Source: Streptomyces griseosporeus (GTDB taxonomy: Bacteria; Actinomycetota; Actinomycetes; Streptomycetales; Streptomycetaceae). From it: a stretch of 64,000 bases of DNA. Location: NCBI RefSeq assembly GCF_014656055.1, contig NZ_BNBR01000005.1, positions 672,939 through 736,938 of the forward strand. Direction: 5' to 3'. Every line of letters begins with the position of its first letter. Within the stretch, counting starts at the first letter, position 1. A model generated the notes under the pieces. The model did not search any database and had not been told where the DNA came from. It saw only the letters and a list, made by a program, of their open reading frames with translations. Shown here piece after piece: positions 7,789 to 16,574 of the stretch. The position numbers were made by a program, and so were the translations under genes.

Positions 7789-8129
7789 GCGAGGCACTCC
7801 CGGGAATTCGCGGTCGGTGCGATGCGGCGGTGGCGCGGGACCATGGTTTCGGATGCGCACAACAGATGCAAGGGCAGATGCACGTGCACGTGACCGAATT
7901 GGACCCGCCCGTACCGCTTCTTGGCCATTTTTTCCGCCATCTTCTCGTGCAAGTCCCGCCGTCCCCTTACTCGTTCCCGACTCGTTCCCGACCCGTTCCG
8001 TGTCCGGGCGGGGTCCGATACAGAACGGACCCTTCGCCTTCTTTCCGTCTCTGTAATCGCGCGAGTACTGCTCGGAGTGTTTTAGTGGCAGACTTCGGGC
8101 CCTGAAGACGGTTGGAGAGGCAGGCGAAC
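7789..8129. other. Intergenic region between divergent ATPase and XRE genes
   Basis: This 341-bp stretch holds no credible gene. It contains the phased-repeat element (7863-7892), a relatively T-rich patch at 7920-7990, and the sequence before the XRE start with RBS ggagagg at 8114-8120. No clear promoter for the XRE gene could be assigned by eye. Confidence 0.6.
7863..7892 (-). promoter_or_regulatory. Second copy of the phased repeat, upstream of the ATPase gene
   Basis: Read on the minus strand, this element matches 6799-6824 over about 26 bases, including GTGCACGTGCATCTGCCC and a second TGCATCTG after 12 nt. It differs at one internal base (T for A). It sits 75 bp before the ATPase start; the other copy sits about 90 bp before the DUF397 start. 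The conserved spacing argues for one regulator acting on both genes. Confidence 0.6.
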
Positions 8130-8990
8130 GTGAGCGCGGGAGAGCCCGGATCGGTGGTGCGACGCATGCTGCTCGGCTCGCAACTCAGGCGACTGCGTGA
8201 GGCGCGCGGGATCACCCGTGAAGCGGCGGGCTACTCGATCCGTGCCTCCGAGTCGAAGATCAGCCGGATGGAGCTGGGCCGGGTGAGCTTCAAGACGAGG
8301 GACGTGGAGGACTTGCTGACGCTGTACGGCATCACGGACGAGCAGGAGCGCAGCGCCCTCGTCGCCCTGGCCCGCGAGGCCAACGTCGCGGGCTGGTGGC
8401 ACAGTTACTCCGACGTGCTGCCCAACTGGTTCCCCACCTATGTGGGCCTGGAGGGCGCGGCGTCCCTGATCCGCGTCTACGAGGTGCAGTTCGTGCACGG
8501 CCTGCTGCAGACCGAGGCGTACGCCCGCGCGGTCGTCCGGCGCGGCATGAAGGGCGCGAGCGAGGAGGACGTGGAGAAGCGCGTCGCGCTGCGCCTGGAG
8601 CGGCAGAAGTACCTCGTCTCGGAGAACGCGCCCGAGTTCCACATCGTCCTGGACGAGGCCGCCCTGCGCCGCCCGTACGGTGACCGTGCGGTGATGCGCG
8701 AACAGCTCCAGCACCTGATCGACATGTCCGAGCGGCCCAATGTGCGCCTGCAGGTCATGCCGTTCAGCTTCGGCGGCCACTCCGGCGAGTCCGGCGCCTT
8801 CACCATCCTCAGCTTCCCCGAGTCCGACCTGTCGGACGTCGTCTTCCTGGAGCAGCTCACCAGCGCCCTCTACCTCGACAAACGCGAGGACGTCCTGCAG
8901 TACGAGCAGGCGCTGAAGGAACTCCAGCAGGACAGCCCCGGCCCGGACGAGAGCCGCGACCTGCTGCGCGGGCTGCTCCAGCTGTCGTAG
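8130..8990 (+). CDS. XRE family regulator with DUF5753 domain
   Basis: The protein has 286 residues. An N-terminal HTH_31/XRE domain (about 10-70: LGSQLRRLREARGITREAA, then SKISRMELGR) is followed by the DUF5753 domain (about 95-275) with the VHGLLQTEAYARAVV and FGGHSGESGAFTIL signatures. GTG 8130 follows ggagagg; an in-frame TTG at 8112 lies within that RBS and is rejected. This family partners with DUF397 proteins. With the ATPase and DUF397 genes it forms a WhiJ-type three-component cluster. Its target could be the 12-nt phased repeats seen twice in this locus. Confidence 0.92.
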   Translation: MSAGEPGSVVRRMLLGSQLRRLREARGITREAAGYSIRASESKISRMELGRVSFKTRDVEDLLTLYGITDEQERSALVALAREANVAGWWHSYSDVLPNWFPTYVGLEGAASLIRVYEVQFVHGLLQTEAYARAVVRRGMKGASEEDVEKRVALRLERQKYLVSENAPEFHIVLDEAALRRPYGDRAVMREQLQHLIDMSERPNVRLQVMPFSFGGHSGESGAFTILSFPESDLSDVVFLEQLTSALYLDKREDVLQYEQALKELQQDSPGPDESRDLLRGLLQLS

Positions 8991-9095
8991 CCGGGCCCCG
9001 GCACCGGACCCCGTTCCGCCCTCAACTCGCGTAAAAGGTCAGTACGATGACGAGTGATCAGGCTGATCGGAGACGCCACCGGATTGAGGGATCGC

Positions 9096-10559
9096 ATGTC
9101 GTCGTCCTGCTTCACCGACCTGGCTCAGCAGTACATCGACGGTGAGTGGCGTCCCGGCACGGGTTCCTGGGACATCATCGACTTCAACCCGTACGACGGC
9201 GAGAAGCTGGCGTCGATCCCCATCGCCACGGCCGACGAGGTCGACCAGGCCTACCGGGCCGCCGCGCGCGTGCAGCGCACCTGGGCCCGGACCAACCCCT
9301 ACGCCCAGCGGGCCGTGTTCGAGCGGATGCTGCGGCTGGTGGAGGAGCGCGAGGCCGAGATCACCGAGGTGATCACCGCGGAGCTGGGCGGGACCAGACT
9401 CAAGGCCGCCTTCGAGATCGGCCTGGCCAAGGAGTTCCTGCGGGACGCCGCCCAGCTCACCCTGCGCGCCGAGGGCCGCATCCTGCCCTCGCCGGTCGCC
9501 GGCAAGGAGAACCGCCTCTACCGCGTCCCCGTCGGCGTGGTCGGCGTGATCAGCCCGTTCAACTTCCCCTTCCTGCTGTCTATCAAGCCGGTCGCCGCCG
9601 CGCTCGCCCTCGGCAACGGCGTCGTCCTCAAGCCGCACCAGGACACCCCGGTCACCGGCGGCACCCTGATCGCCAAGCTGTTCGAGGACGCGGGCCTGCC
9701 GCCCGGCCTGCTCAACGTCGTCCTCACCGACATCGCCGAGATCGGCGACGCGTTCATCGAACACCCCGTCCCCAAGGTCGTCTCCTTCACCGGCTCCGAC
9801 AAGGTCGGCCGCCACATCGCCACCGTCTGCGCCGCCCAGCTCAAGCGCACGGTCCTGGAACTCGGCGGAAACAGCGCCCTGGTGGTCCTCGACGACGCCG
9901 ACCTCGACTACGCCGTCGACGCCGCCGTCTTCAGCCGGTACGCCGACCAGGGGCAGGTCTGCATGGCCGCCAACCGCGTCCTGGTCGACCGTGCCGTCGC
10001 CGCGGAGTTCACCGCGAAGTTCGTCGCCAAGGTGCGCACCCTGAAGACCGGCGACCCGCGCGACCCGCAGACCGTCATCGGCCCGGTGATCAACTCCCTC
10101 CAGGCCAACGCGATCACGGCGACCGTCGAACAGGCCGAGGCCGAGGGCGCCACCGTCCTGATCCGCGGGAAGACCACCGACAACCTGGTCGGCCCCAGCG
10201 TCCTCACCGACGTCCCCGCCGACTCCTCCCTGCTGCGCAAGGAGATCTTCGGCCCCGTCGCCCTCCTCGTCCCCTTCGACGGCGAGGAGGAGGCCGTCCG
10301 CCTCGTCAACGACAGCCCCTACGGCCTCAGTGGCGCCGTCCACACCGCCGACGTCGAACGGGGCGTGGCCTTCGCCAAGCGCATCGAGACCGGCATGTTC
10401 CATGTGAACGACGGCACCATCCACGACGAGCCGCTGGTGCCCTTCGGCGGCGAGAAGAACTCCGGCATCGGCCGCCTGGGCGGCGAGTCCACGCTGGACG
10501 CCTTCACCACGCTGAAGTGGATCTCGGTACAGCACGGCCGCAGCGAGTTCCCCTTCTAG
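9096..10559 (+). CDS. NAD(P)-dependent aldehyde dehydrogenase
   Basis: The enzyme has 487 residues, normal for the ALDH superfamily. Visible elements are PFNFPFLLSIKPVAAALALGN (cofactor domain), FTGSDKVGRH, the general-base LELGGNSALVV segment, the nucleophile region QGQVCMAANRVLV, and EIFGPVALLVPF. It oxidises an aldehyde to the acid through a thioester on the Cys. The overall pattern recalls benzaldehyde/vanillin-type dehydrogenases, but substrate is not predictable. ATG 9096 is preceded by GAGGG at 5 nt; a longer GTG start at 9054 has no such support. A hairpin follows the stop. Confidence 0.92.
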   Translation: MSSSCFTDLAQQYIDGEWRPGTGSWDIIDFNPYDGEKLASIPIATADEVDQAYRAAARVQRTWARTNPYAQRAVFERMLRLVEEREAEITEVITAELGGTRLKAAFEIGLAKEFLRDAAQLTLRAEGRILPSPVAGKENRLYRVPVGVVGVISPFNFPFLLSIKPVAAALALGNGVVLKPHQDTPVTGGTLIAKLFEDAGLPPGLLNVVLTDIAEIGDAFIEHPVPKVVSFTGSDKVGRHIATVCAAQLKRTVLELGGNSALVVLDDADLDYAVDAAVFSRYADQGQVCMAANRVLVDRAVAAEFTAKFVAKVRTLKTGDPRDPQTVIGPVINSLQANAITATVEQAEAEGATVLIRGKTTDNLVGPSVLTDVPADSSLLRKEIFGPVALLVPFDGEEEAVRLVNDSPYGLSGAVHTADVERGVAFAKRIETGMFHVNDGTIHDEPLVPFGGEKNSGIGRLGGESTLDAFTTLKWISVQHGRSEFPF

Positions 10560-10588
10560 CCCCGGCGGAATTTCTTCCGGCTCGGGCT
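10558..10588 (+). terminator. Hairpin after aldehyde dehydrogenase gene
   Basis: An imperfect stem (agcccc/ggggct-like outer part, perfect CGGAA-tttc-TTCCG inner part) begins at the stop codon. There is no long T-run, as is common in streptomycetes. Confidence 0.45.
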
Positions 10589-10679
10589 CCATCGAGGACA
10601 GGATCTGACCTCGATGCCCCGTACTTTCAGAGGTGTCAGGCAGAGAACCTCTCTGCCGCATGGACGAAAGGCGGCGGTC

Positions 10680-11219
10680 ATGGTCACTCACGTTCCGGCG
10701 GAGGAGTACGGCGACGAGCGCGGCGCCCTGCTGAGCTTCCTGGCCGAGCAGCGCGGCGGCATCCGGCGGGCCGTGCTCGGCGTCACCGACGAGCAGGCCA
10801 CCTCCCGGCCCACGGTCAGCGAGCTGTCCCTGGCCGGGCTGGTCAAGCACGCCGCCGAGGTCGAGCAGAGCTGGATCGCCCGCGCCAAGGGCGAGGAACC
10901 GGCGGTGTACCGCGACGAGACCAACTGGGGCGAGACCCACCGCCTGCTGGAGGGCGAGACGGTCGCGGAGCAGCTGGCGTACTGGGAGAAGGTCGCCGCC
11001 GAGACGGAGGCCTTCATCCGCTCCGTGCCCAGCCTGGACGACACCTTCCCGCTGCCCGACCAGCCCTGGTTCCCGCCGGAGGGCCGCGCGTCGATCCGCT
11101 GGGTGTGCCTGCACCTGATCCGCGAGACGGCCCGGCACGCCGGCCACGCCGACATCATCCGCGAGTCCCTGGACGGGAAGACGGCCTTCGAACTGGTGGC
11201 CCTGGAACAGGCTGGGTGA
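10680..11219 (+). CDS. DinB/DUF664 family protein
   Basis: The product from ATG 10680 has 179 residues and matches the DinB-like four-helix bundle (DUF664). Helix 1 ends with SLAGLVKHAAEVEQSW, and the last helix has LIRETARHAGHADIIRE. These supply the three His residues that bind a divalent metal. Family members include mycothiol- or bacillithiol-dependent transferases and isomerases; the reaction here is unknown. A longer GTG/ATG start at 10614 lacks an RBS, whereas AAAGG lies before ATG 10680. A PadR-type regulator follows on the same strand. Confidence 0.85.
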   Translation: MVTHVPAEEYGDERGALLSFLAEQRGGIRRAVLGVTDEQATSRPTVSELSLAGLVKHAAEVEQSWIARAKGEEPAVYRDETNWGETHRLLEGETVAEQLAYWEKVAAETEAFIRSVPSLDDTFPLPDQPWFPPEGRASIRWVCLHLIRETARHAGHADIIRESLDGKTAFELVALEQAG

Positions 11220-11257
11220 CCCCGGGCCCTAGATCGGGCACGGCCTAGGCTGGGCCC

Positions 11258-11899
11258 ATGTCTGCGATCCGACTCCTGGTGCTGGGCGCCGTCCGCCAGC
11301 ACGGGCGGGCCCACGGCTACCAGGTGCGCAACGACCTGGAGTACTGGGGCGCGCACGAGTGGTCCCACGCCAAGCCCGGATCGATCTACCACGCCCTGAA
11401 GCAGATGGCCAAGCAAGGCCTGCTGCACGCGCACGAGATGGCCCCCTCCACGGCCGGCGGACCGCCCCGCGTCGAGTACGAGATCACCGGCGCGGGCACC
11501 GAGGAGTACGTCCGCCTGCTGCGCGAGGCGCTCGTCGACCGCGACGGCGGAATCGACCTCCTCTCCGCGGCGATCGGCTTCATGGTCGACCTGGAGCGCG
11601 CCGAGGTGGTCCGGCTGCTGCGGGAGCGGCTGCGGCGGCTCGCCGCGTGGCGCGCGTCCGTCACCGAGCACTACGTCCCCGAGGACGGCCCCGAGAAGCT
11701 CGGCCACATCGGCGAGATCATGAACATGTGGGTGCACACCGCCGACGGCGAGGCCGCCTGGACCCGCGGCCTCGTCGACCGCATCGAAGGCGGCGCCTAC
11801 ACCTTCGCCGGCGAAGGCGAACCCTTCGTCGGCGTCCTCGGGGAGGGCCAGGACAACCCGTACGCGACGGGGGAGCGGCACCCCGGCGACGACCGCTGA
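11258..11899 (+). CDS. PadR family transcriptional regulator
   Basis: The protein has 213 residues. The N-terminal winged helix (about 1-80) has the PadR pattern: LLVLGAVRQHGRAHGYQVRNDL, then KPGSIYHALKQMAKQGLL and an EYEIT wing. The C-terminal part (about 95-180) is helical and should mediate dimerisation. TAGGCT at 11246-11251 lies 6 nt before ATG, predicting a leaderless mRNA. The target is not evident; the DinB gene is upstream and the glutamate decarboxylase gene is convergent. Confidence 0.9.
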   Translation: MSAIRLLVLGAVRQHGRAHGYQVRNDLEYWGAHEWSHAKPGSIYHALKQMAKQGLLHAHEMAPSTAGGPPRVEYEITGAGTEEYVRLLREALVDRDGGIDLLSAAIGFMVDLERAEVVRLLRERLRRLAAWRASVTEHYVPEDGPEKLGHIGEIMNMWVHTADGEAAWTRGLVDRIEGGAYTFAGEGEPFVGVLGEGQDNPYATGERHPGDDR

Positions 11900-11919
11900 A
11901 CCGCCCGCCCGGCCACCCC

Positions 11920-13326
11920 TCAGTGGTGGAAGCCGGTGGCCGCCGCCCGGTCCCGGGTCAGCGGACCGGGCTGCCGCCGCAGCTCGGGCAGCAGCCGCGT
12001 CAGGTCCTCCACGAACAGGTCCGCGAGGTCGGCGGAGAACCCGTTGCGGCACACCACCCGCAGCACCGACAGGTCCTCCCGGTTCGCCGGGAAGGTGTAC
12101 GCCGGCACCAGCCAGCCCCGCTCCCGCAGCCGCCGGGAGACGTCGAAGACGTCGTACGCCGTCACGTCCTCCGCCGTGGTGAACGCGAACGCGGGCAGCT
12201 CGTCGCCACGGGTCAGCAGCCGGAAGTCACCGAGCGCCGCCACCCGGTCGGCGACCGAACGGGCCACGTCCCGGGTCGACTGCTGCACCGCCCGGTACCC
12301 CTCGCGGCCCAGCCGCAGGAACGTGTAGTACTGCGCGACGACCTGCGCCCCCGGCCGGGAGAAGTTCAGCGCGAACGTCGGCATGTCGCCGCCCAGGTAG
12401 TTCACACGGAACACCAGCTCCTCCGGCAGCGCCTCGGCGTCCCGCCACAGCGCCCAGCCGACCCCCGGATAGACCAGCCCGTACTTGTGCCCCGAGGTGT
12501 TGATCGACGCCACCCGCGGCAGCCGGAAGTCCCACACCAGGTCCTCGTCGAGGAAGGGCGCGATCATGCCGCCGGACGCCCCGTCCACATGCACCGGGAC
12601 GTCCAGGCCCGTGCGCTCCTGGAGGGCGTCCAGCGCCGCGCACAGCTCCGCGACCGGCTCGTAGGACCCGTCGAAGGTGGAGCCGAGGACACCGACGACC
12701 CCGATGGTGTTCTCGTCGCACAGCTCGGCCGCCGCCCGCGGGTCGAGATGGAACCGGTCGCCCTCCATGGGCACCTGGCGCGCCTCCACCTCCCAGAAGG
12801 TGCAGAACTTGTCCCAGCAGACCTGGACGTTGACGCCCATCACCAGATTGGGCCGCGCCCCCGGGTACCGGTCGGCGTTCCGCCGCGCCCAGCGCCGCTT
12901 GAGCGCCATCCCGGCCAGCATGCACGCCTCGCTGGACCCGGTGGTGGAGCAGCCGACGGCCGCGGCCGGGTCCGGCGCGTTCCACAGGTCCGCGAGCATC
13001 GCCACACAGCGCCGCTCCAGCTCCGCGGTGCGCGGGTACTCGTCCTTGTCGATCATGTTCTTGTCCCGGCACTCCGCCATCAGGATGCCCGCCTGGGGCT
13101 CCATCCAGGTGGTGACGAAGGTGGCCAGGTTCAGCCGGGAATTCCCGTCCAGCATCAGCTCGTCCCGCACGAGCTGGTGCGCGGTCGACGGCGGCATGGG
13201 CGCGTCGGGCAACCGGTGCTTGGGCGGCGCCTCGGTCATGCCGGCCGCCGGGTTCGCCAGTCCGTAGAAGGGGTTCACGGACACGGGACGCTCGTCGGGC
13301 GCGTCCGGGCCCCGGTGCAGCGGCAC
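11920..13326 (-). CDS. Glutamate decarboxylase (PLP-dependent)
   Basis: The enzyme has 468 residues, the usual size of bacterial GAD. It carries the PLP-binding lysine motif INTSGHKYGLVYPGVGW, substrate/PLP contacts CSTTGSSEACMLAGMALKRRW, and HVDGASGGMIAPF. It converts L-glutamate to GABA and CO2, consuming a proton; roles in acid tolerance or GABA supply are possible. The C-terminus ends in GFHH, as in several GADs with pH-sensing tails. GTG 13326 lies 3 nt after the YbjQ-family stop codon and has an overlapping RBS, so translation is probably coupled. No GABA antiporter gene is adjacent. Confidence 0.93.
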   Translation of the reverse strand: MPLHRGPDAPDERPVSVNPFYGLANPAAGMTEAPPKHRLPDAPMPPSTAHQLVRDELMLDGNSRLNLATFVTTWMEPQAGILMAECRDKNMIDKDEYPRTAELERRCVAMLADLWNAPDPAAAVGCSTTGSSEACMLAGMALKRRWARRNADRYPGARPNLVMGVNVQVCWDKFCTFWEVEARQVPMEGDRFHLDPRAAAELCDENTIGVVGVLGSTFDGSYEPVAELCAALDALQERTGLDVPVHVDGASGGMIAPFLDEDLVWDFRLPRVASINTSGHKYGLVYPGVGWALWRDAEALPEELVFRVNYLGGDMPTFALNFSRPGAQVVAQYYTFLRLGREGYRAVQQSTRDVARSVADRVAALGDFRLLTRGDELPAFAFTTAEDVTAYDVFDVSRRLRERGWLVPAYTFPANREDLSVLRVVCRNGFSADLADLFVEDLTRLLPELRRQPGPLTRDRAAATGFHH

Positions 13327-13329
13327 GCC

Positions 13330-13695
13330 CTACTCCCGGGCCAGGACCACGGCCGTGCCGTACGCGCACACCTCGGTGCCCACGTCCGCCGCCTCGGTCA
13401 CGTCGAAACGGAACATCAGCACGCCGTTCGCGCCACGCGCGCGTGCCTGCTCGACGAGTCGCTCCATCGCCTGGTTGCGGGTCTGCACCAGCGTCTTGGT
13501 GAGCCCCTTCAGCTCACCGCCGATCATCGACTTCAGCCCGGCGCCGATCTGGCTGCCCAGGTGCCGCGAGCGCACCGTCAGCCCGAACACCTCACCGAGC
13601 ACCTGCTGGACGCGGTAGCCCGGCACGTCGTTCGTGGTGACCACGAGGACGTCGGGCTGCGGCCCCTGGCCGCCGCCGTAATCGTCAAGGCTCAT
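13330..13695 (-). CDS. YbjQ/UPF0145 family protein
   Basis: The 121-residue protein shows the UPF0145 pattern: VLVVTTNDVPGYRVQQVLGEVFGLTVRS, then RNQAMERLVEQARARGANGVLMFRFDV. Family members form pentameric rings and are annotated as putative heavy-metal-binding proteins, but function is unsettled. It is the first gene of a two-gene unit with glutamate decarboxylase. Confidence 0.9.
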   Translation of the reverse strand: MSLDDYGGGQGPQPDVLVVTTNDVPGYRVQQVLGEVFGLTVRSRHLGSQIGAGLKSMIGGELKGLTKTLVQTRNQAMERLVEQARARGANGVLMFRFDVTEAADVGTEVCAYGTAVVLARE

Positions 13696-13829
13696 GGCTC
13701 ACAGCTTTGCCCCAGCGCGGCCACAGTGCATCCTGGGGACGCCCATGGAACCTGGGCCAAGGCCGCTGCGTTGATACGTTTGGGCAGCCAGCCCCTCGCC
13801 CGTCTCCCACCCGCAGGAGCCACAAACCC

Positions 13830-14744
13830 GTGACCACGCTTGCGCTCGGCCCCGAGTGGCTCAGCCCGGACTACCTGATCAAGACCTTCAGCCTGCCCGG
13901 CATCCTCCTGATCGTCTTCGCCGAGTCCGGACTCTTCGCGTTCCTGCCGGGCGACTCCCTGCTGTTCACCGCGGGCCTGTTCGTGGCCGAGGGGAACTTC
14001 ATCACCCAGCCCCTGTGGCTGGTGTGCACGCTGATCGTGCTGGCCGCCGTCATCGGCGACCAGGTGGGCTACATGATCGGCAAGTTCTTCGGCCCGAGGC
14101 TGTTCAGCCGCCCCAACTCCAAGCTCTTCAAGCAGGAGAACCTGGACAAGGCGCACGAGTTCATGGAGAAGTACGGGCCCAAGGCGATCGTCCTGGCCCG
14201 CTTCGTCCCCATCGTCCGCACGTTCGCCCCGATCGTCGCGGGCGCCGGCCGGATGAAGTACCGCACGTTCATCACGTACAACGTCATCGGCGGCGCCGCC
14301 TGGGGCACGGGCGTCACCCTCGCCGGTTACTGGCTCGGTCAGATCGACGTCATCAGGAGCAACGTCGAGGCGATCCTCGTCCTGATCGTCCTGGTCTCCG
14401 TGGTGCCGATCATCATCGAGTACCTGCGCGAGCGCGCCAAGAAGAAGCGGGCCCCCCAGCAGCGGGCCCCCCAGCAGCAGGCTCCCGCGGCCCACCCCCC
14501 GGTGATGGACGACGCGACGACCCAGCTCCGCCGCATCGACCCCACGGAGCCCCACCCCTACCAGCAGCCGCAGCAGGGGTACGGCCAGGACCAGGGCGGC
14601 TACGACCAGTACGGCGACCAGGGCTACGACGGCCAGGGCTACGGCTACCAGCAGCAGCCGTACCACCAGGAGCCGTACGCCCCGCAGCAGCAGCCCCAGC
14701 AGCACTACGGGCACCAGTACCCGTACAACCAGGGCCGGCAGTAG
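13830..14744 (+). CDS. DedA family membrane protein with Gln/Tyr-rich tail
   Basis: The product has 304 residues from GTG 13830 (cgcaggagc upstream). Residues 1-205 form a DedA/SNARE-associated (VTT) domain: amphipathic entry ESGLFAFLPGDSLLFTAG, the conserved ARFVPIVRTFAPIVAGAG motif, and several membrane segments. Family members act as undecaprenyl-phosphate or phosphatidylethanolamine flippases. After a basic stretch (RERAKKKRAP) the last 85 residues are a low-complexity cytoplasmic tail of Gln, Tyr, Gly, Pro and Asp (for example QGYGQDQGGYDQYGDQGYD). That tail is not part of the core family and resembles prion-like or condensate-forming sequences. Confidence 0.9.
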   Translation: MTTLALGPEWLSPDYLIKTFSLPGILLIVFAESGLFAFLPGDSLLFTAGLFVAEGNFITQPLWLVCTLIVLAAVIGDQVGYMIGKFFGPRLFSRPNSKLFKQENLDKAHEFMEKYGPKAIVLARFVPIVRTFAPIVAGAGRMKYRTFITYNVIGGAAWGTGVTLAGYWLGQIDVIRSNVEAILVLIVLVSVVPIIIEYLRERAKKKRAPQQRAPQQQAPAAHPPVMDDATTQLRRIDPTEPHPYQQPQQGYGQDQGGYDQYGDQGYDGQGYGYQQQPYHQEPYAPQQQPQQHYGHQYPYNQGRQ

Positions 14745-14751
14745 CCCATCC

Positions 14752-14771
14752 GGGGCGTCAGTGGGCGCCCC
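14752..14771. terminator. Convergent hairpin between dedA-like and thrE-like genes
   Basis: GGGGCG (14752-14757) and CGCCCC (14766-14771) form a short stem with an 8-nt loop just between the two convergent stop codons. It could serve both genes. Confidence 0.4.
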
Positions 14772-14774
14772 CCG

Positions 14775-16436
14775 CTAGAAGCCCCGCGTCCGCTTCGCCG
14801 CCCGCCGCTTCTCCGCCGAGCCCACCCGGAGGAACAGCCGGGAGATCTCCGACCCGAGGTGCACCCCGATCGCGATGGCCATGGCCAGCGCCGCCGCCTT
14901 GGTCAGCGACACGAGCCCCTTGTCCACCTCGCTCTGCGCGATGGACAGCAGTCCGAAGTACGTCGACGAACCCGGCAGCAGCGGCCCGATCGCCGCGGTG
15001 GTGTACGGCAGCGCGGAGGCGAACCGGTACCGCGACAGCAACTGCCCGAACAGCCCCACCAGGCCCGCCGCGACGGCCGTCGAGGCGACTGGCGAGATGT
15101 GGCCGGTGTAGTGCAGCGCGCCGTACACCGACCAGGCGACACCGCCGTTCAGCGTCACGGCCAGCACGGTGGACCGCTCCTGCTGGAGCAGCACCGCGAA
15201 GGTGAGCGACAGCAGCATCGACGCGCCGATCTGCCACAGCGGCCGCTTCTCGATGCTCAGCGCCGCGTCGGGGTTGAGGTGCGCCCCCAGCTGCACGCCC
15301 AGATAGAGCACCACCAGCACGCCGATGACGATGCCGACGAAGAAGTACAGGACCTCCAGCAGCCGCGCCGACGCCGTGATGTAGAAGCCGGTCAGGCCGT
15401 CCTGCACGCCCGCCACCAGCGCCCGCCCGGGCAGCAGCGCGAACAGCCCACCGGTGATGACCGCGGACGCCTTCACGTCGACGTGCGCCAGCGTCAGCGT
15501 CACCCCGATCGCGGCTGGGGGCATCGCGGCCACCGTGAACTGGTAGAACTCCGGCAGCCCGCGCCCCGCGCACAGCCACGCCAGCCGGTCGCCGAGCATC
15601 GCGCCGAGCGCCGCCGCGAAGAAGACGATCACGTCACCGCCGACCAGCACGGAGGCCGCGGCGGCGAGCAGCCCGCTGGCCGAGGTCAGCACCCACGTCG
15701 GGTACGGGTGCCGGTTGCGCCGGATCTCCGCGAGCCGCCGGTAGGCCTCCTCCAGCGAGACATGGGTCTCCGGGTCGCTGAGGTCGTCCACCAGCCGGAA
15801 CACTGCCGCCAGCCGCGTGTAGTCGGTGCCGCGCCGCCGTACCGTCCGGGACGCCGTCACCGGGTCCTCCACCAGCGACGGCTGGTAGGAGATCGCCAGC
15901 AGGGTGAAGGTGACGTTCGGCTCGCAGCGGTCCAGGCCGTAGGAGCGGCACACGGCGAACATCGCCGCCTCCACGTCCTCCGCGCCCTCGCCGCCCGCGA
16001 GCAGCAGCTCGCCGATACGCAGGGTCAGGTCGAGGACGCGCGGGACGGCCGGGCCGCCCTCCTCGGCCCGCTGCACGGGCTCGGGCGCCGGCCGCTCGGC
16101 CACCGGCATGCGCAGCATCGTGCGCATCCGGTCCTGCCACGGGATGTCCTTGGTGAGACTGACCGCCGGTATGCCGCCGGCCGGCGTGAACATCGGCGGG
16201 GCGCTCTTGGAGCTGTACGTGCTCGGCGGGCTGAACGCCGACCCCTCGGGCTCGGCCGCCGGCGGGTGCGGCACGTCCAGCCCCTTGGGCAGCGCGAACT
16301 CCGACGTCGTCTCCGACTCGCCGCCCGCCTTCGGCACCGCGAGCCCGTCCGGCACGGCGAACTCCGACGTGATCTCCGGGTCGTAGCTGCTCCGCGCCTC
16401 GTCCGACTGCGGCTTGCGGTCCTCCGCCTCCGTCAC
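14775..16436 (-). CDS. Threonine/serine exporter family protein (ThrE)
   Basis: The protein from GTG 16436 has 553 residues. A 130-residue cytoplasmic N-terminus contains a duplicated TSEFAxPxGLxVP motif. The ThrE domain (about 150-400) has the conserved LTLRIGELLLAGGEGAEDVEAAM start and about five membrane helices. The second ThrE_2/DUF3815-like domain (about 410-540) supplies further helices, including LPYTTAAIGPLLPGSSTYFGLL. Corynebacterium ThrE exports threonine and serine; the substrate in Streptomyces is inferred. The extra 39 upstream residues of the longest frame are Arg-rich, overlap a hairpin region and are unlikely to be translated. Confidence 0.88.
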   Translation of the reverse strand: MTEAEDRKPQSDEARSSYDPEITSEFAVPDGLAVPKAGGESETTSEFALPKGLDVPHPPAAEPEGSAFSPPSTYSSKSAPPMFTPAGGIPAVSLTKDIPWQDRMRTMLRMPVAERPAPEPVQRAEEGGPAVPRVLDLTLRIGELLLAGGEGAEDVEAAMFAVCRSYGLDRCEPNVTFTLLAISYQPSLVEDPVTASRTVRRRGTDYTRLAAVFRLVDDLSDPETHVSLEEAYRRLAEIRRNRHPYPTWVLTSASGLLAAAASVLVGGDVIVFFAAALGAMLGDRLAWLCAGRGLPEFYQFTVAAMPPAAIGVTLTLAHVDVKASAVITGGLFALLPGRALVAGVQDGLTGFYITASARLLEVLYFFVGIVIGVLVVLYLGVQLGAHLNPDAALSIEKRPLWQIGASMLLSLTFAVLLQQERSTVLAVTLNGGVAWSVYGALHYTGHISPVASTAVAAGLVGLFGQLLSRYRFASALPYTTAAIGPLLPGSSTYFGLLSIAQSEVDKGLVSLTKAAALAMAIAIGVHLGSEISRLFLRVGSAEKRRAAKRTRGF

Positions 16437-16520
16437 TTCCGCAGCACTCCCTCTACGACACCTGCGCCACGCCTCAGTATGCGCACAGACACCAGTACCC
16501 ACCTGCCCCCGGATACGCGG

Positions 16521-16550
16521 ACGGGCCGCACGCGTGCGCGTGCGGCCCGT
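16521..16550 (-). terminator. Strong GC hairpin downstream of ppa
   Basis: Fourteen-bp perfect arms (16521-16534 and 16537-16550) flank 2 nt. The hairpin lies 25 bp past the ppa stop codon and lacks a T-run, like other streptomycete terminators. Confidence 0.65.
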
Positions 16551-16574
16551 CACACGGCCTGAGGCGAGGGGGGC

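Noticed and set aside
11359..13833. 824-residue plus-strand frame over the glutamate decarboxylase gene
   Set aside because: It is out of frame with PadR and antisense to GAD and YbjQ, with low-complexity composition and no motifs.
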